NCBI GenBank assembly: GCA_017948555.1
Contig: JAFMYY010000015.1
Span: 1 to 64,000, forward strand
Length of the DNA: 64,000 nucleotides
Direction: 5' to 3'
Source: Cesiribacteraceae bacterium YIM B00369
Lineage (GTDB): Bacteria > Bacteroidota > Bacteroidia > Cytophagales > Cyclobacteriaceae
Position 1 is the stretch's first letter. Every line of letters starts with the position of its first letter. The notes beneath the pieces are model-generated. The model was not told the origin of the DNA, did no database searches, and saw nothing but the letters and a program-made list of their open reading frames with translations. Below are positions 62,487-64,000 of the stretch, one piece after another. The translations under genes and the position numbers were made by a program.

Positions 62487-64000
62487 TTGAATACTGTAAA
62501 AGAGGTAAAGCGAGAGGAGAAATGGTTTGAAACACACCATCTAAAGGGGGACCTCAAATCACACACAGTAAAAGGAGGTTTAAATACCATTGCCGGCCAG
62601 GGAATTTCATTTGTTATAAATATTTCTTCCACGGCTATAATGGCAAGGTTGCTTTCTCCTGAAGATTATGGCCTTGTTGCAATGGTTACTGCCATTACCG
62701 GATTTGTAACCATTTTTAAAGACCTGGGGCTGTCATCAGCAATCATCCAGAAGGAGCAGATTGATAATAAACAGGTAAGCTCTATATTCTGGATCAATGT
62801 AGGCATAAGTTTGTTAATAGCTTTACTTGTTGCCCTTTTAGCGCCTTTTCTGGTTTATCTTTATGATGAAAGCAGATTATTAAACATAACCCTGGCTTTC
62901 TCATCAAGTATATTGATTGCAGGATTTTCGCTGCAGCATAATGCACTGATGAAGCGCCAGATGAAGTTTAAAGAATTATCGGTTATTCAAATAGGGAGTA
63001 CAGCAATGAGCCTTTTAGGAGGTATTATCCTGGCATACTATGGTTTTGGTTATTGGGCAATTGTTATTTCCACCATCCTGAACCCGGTATTGTCAACTGT
63101 AGCACTTTGGGCTGTTTGTGACTGGCGGCCAGGCCTTATATTCAAAGCGAAGGAAATAAACTCTTTTCTAAAATTCGGAGCGGGAATTGCCGGTTTTGAT
63201 CTGATTAATTATTTCTCCAGAAATCTGGACAATGTTTTGATAGGAAAATATGTTGGTTCAGGGCCATTAGGTTTATACACCAAGGCTTACCAGCTTTTAA
63301 TGTTGCCTATTACACAGTTAAGAGACCCTTTAAATGCTGTGGCTCTCCCGGCATTAAGTACCTTACAAAGTGAAACGGAAAAATTCAGGGGCTTTTATAA
63401 AAGGTATGTCTTTACCCTCTCGTTTTTTTCAATGCCTATGGTTACATACCTGGCGATTTACTCAGAGGAATTGGTACTGATTGTTTTAGGCGAACAATGG
63501 ATCGAAGCGGCATTTATTTTTAAACTGCTGGCCATTTCTTCCTTCATTCAGCCTGTAGCCAGTACAAGAGGTATAGTACTTATTTCGAGTGGAAGAACGA
63601 AAAAGTACTTTATATGGGGATTAGTAAATGCGTTGTTTGTAGTCAGTGGTTTTATAGTTGGAGTTCAGTGGGGAGTACCGGGTGTTGCCATTTCGTATGC
63701 AGTTGTAAACTACCTGCTTTTAGTTCCTTCATTGTATTTTTGCTTTCACGATTCCCCGGTATCAGTATCGAACTTTTTCGGAGAAATCCTTTACCCTGCT
63801 CTGTTTTCAATAATCAGCGGAGCAGTTATCCTTTCTTTAAAATATTATTTCAGTTCATTACCGGTAATCTTATCTTTCTCACTGGGGCTGGCAATAGGTG
63901 GTGCCCTTTACATTGCTCCCTGGTATCTTACGAAAAGAAGCAGAAGTAAATTAGATCAGCTGGCAGACTTAAAAACAATGATGAAAAATAAGATTTTCAG
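62487..64000 (+). CDS. WzxC-like lipid-linked repeat-unit flippase, cut by window edge
   Basis: An open frame from TTG at 62,487 (the only start between the in-frame TAA at 62,460 and the first conserved residues) through 504 codons to the window edge. It begins LNTVKEVKREEKWFETHHLK, then GGLNTIAGQGISFVINISS and IMARLLSPEDYGLVAMVTAI, typical of the WzxC/MOP family, with about ten hydrophobic helices in the visible part. It exports the repeat unit of the second locus. The gene continues to the right. Confidence 0.88.
   Translation, partial: MNTVKEVKREEKWFETHHLKGDLKSHTVKGGLNTIAGQGISFVINISSTAIMARLLSPEDYGLVAMVTAITGFVTIFKDLGLSSAIIQKEQIDNKQVSSIFWINVGISLLIALLVALLAPFLVYLYDESRLLNITLAFSSSILIAGFSLQHNALMKRQMKFKELSVIQIGSTAMSLLGGIILAYYGFGYWAIVISTILNPVLSTVALWAVCDWRPGLIFKAKEINSFLKFGAGIAGFDLINYFSRNLDNVLIGKYVGSGPLGLYTKAYQLLMLPITQLRDPLNAVALPALSTLQSETEKFRGFYKRYVFTLSFFSMPMVTYLAIYSEELVLIVLGEQWIEAAFIFKLLAISSFIQPVASTRGIVLISSGRTKKYFIWGLVNALFVVSGFIVGVQWGVPGVAISYAVVNYLLLVPSLYFCFHDSPVSVSNFFGEILYPALFSIISGAVILSLKYYFSSLPVILSFSLGLAIGGALYIAPWYLTKRSRSKLDQLADLKTMMKNKIF

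Overview
The window looks like a chromosomal segment of a Bacteroidota bacterium, probably of the Cytophagales type. The reasons are: many genes preceded by the Bacteroidota -7 promoter motif TAnnTTTG (once with a TTTG box exactly 19 nt upstream), almost no Shine-Dalgarno sequences, an UpxY/NusG-like antiterminator heading a capsule locus, a Wzi-like barrel, a half-size TolC-like protein, and dispersed intergenic palindromes of a type common in this phylum. No genus can be named from the sequence alone. No rRNA, tRNA, CRISPR array, transposase or phage gene was recognised.

Positions 1-19,200 hold core metabolism: a TerC-type membrane protein, a small secreted protein, SelO, the formate-fermentation operon focA-pflB-pflA, a universal stress protein followed by a C4-dicarboxylate transporter, a porin-like barrel, PEP carboxykinase, an orphan PAS histidine kinase, a class III fructose-1,6-bisphosphatase and a small three-helix membrane protein. 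Taken together this fits anaerobic or low-oxygen C3/C4 metabolism plus gluconeogenesis. Three promoters (focA, the stress protein and the small membrane protein) share the same layout: a 14-bp site related to ATGA-N6-TCAT, then exactly 22 nt, then a TATTTTTG-like -7 element. This puts the site near -41, the class II position of Crp/Fnr-family activators. A dispersed palindromic repeat family (TGTCATnCCGAC...GTCGGGATGACA) fills several gaps in this part and was not seen beyond 19.2 kb.

Positions 19,498-46,700 form the first polysaccharide region. gmd and fcl make GDP-L-fucose. A minus-strand locus runs from UpxY at 42.4 kb through Wza-like, Wzc-like, Wzx, acyltransferases, Wzy, glycosyltransferases and a GT26 enzyme to a Wzi-like barrel at 23.8 kb. 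One plus-strand phytanoyl-CoA-dioxygenase-like gene sits inside it. By eye the 23-38.5 kb core is much more AT-rich than its flanks, which suggests an exchanged cassette. Two paralogous initiating sugar-phosphate transferases in the same orientation bracket the locus.

Positions 47,180-64,000 form a second, plus-strand exopolysaccharide locus that continues past the right edge. It begins with a stand-alone receiver, then a third initiating transferase whose N-terminus looks like a receiver that has lost its phosphorylation residues. Next come a half-length TolC-like protein, a GumC/Wzc-like co-polymerase with an apparently inactive kinase domain and no tyrosine tail, a Wzy-like polymerase, seven glycosyltransferases, a 28-residue membrane ORF, a nitroreductase-like protein and a WzxC-like flippase. 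No Wza-type lipoprotein was seen in this second locus. Its receiver/initiating-enzyme pair and its export machinery are the most unusual content of the window.
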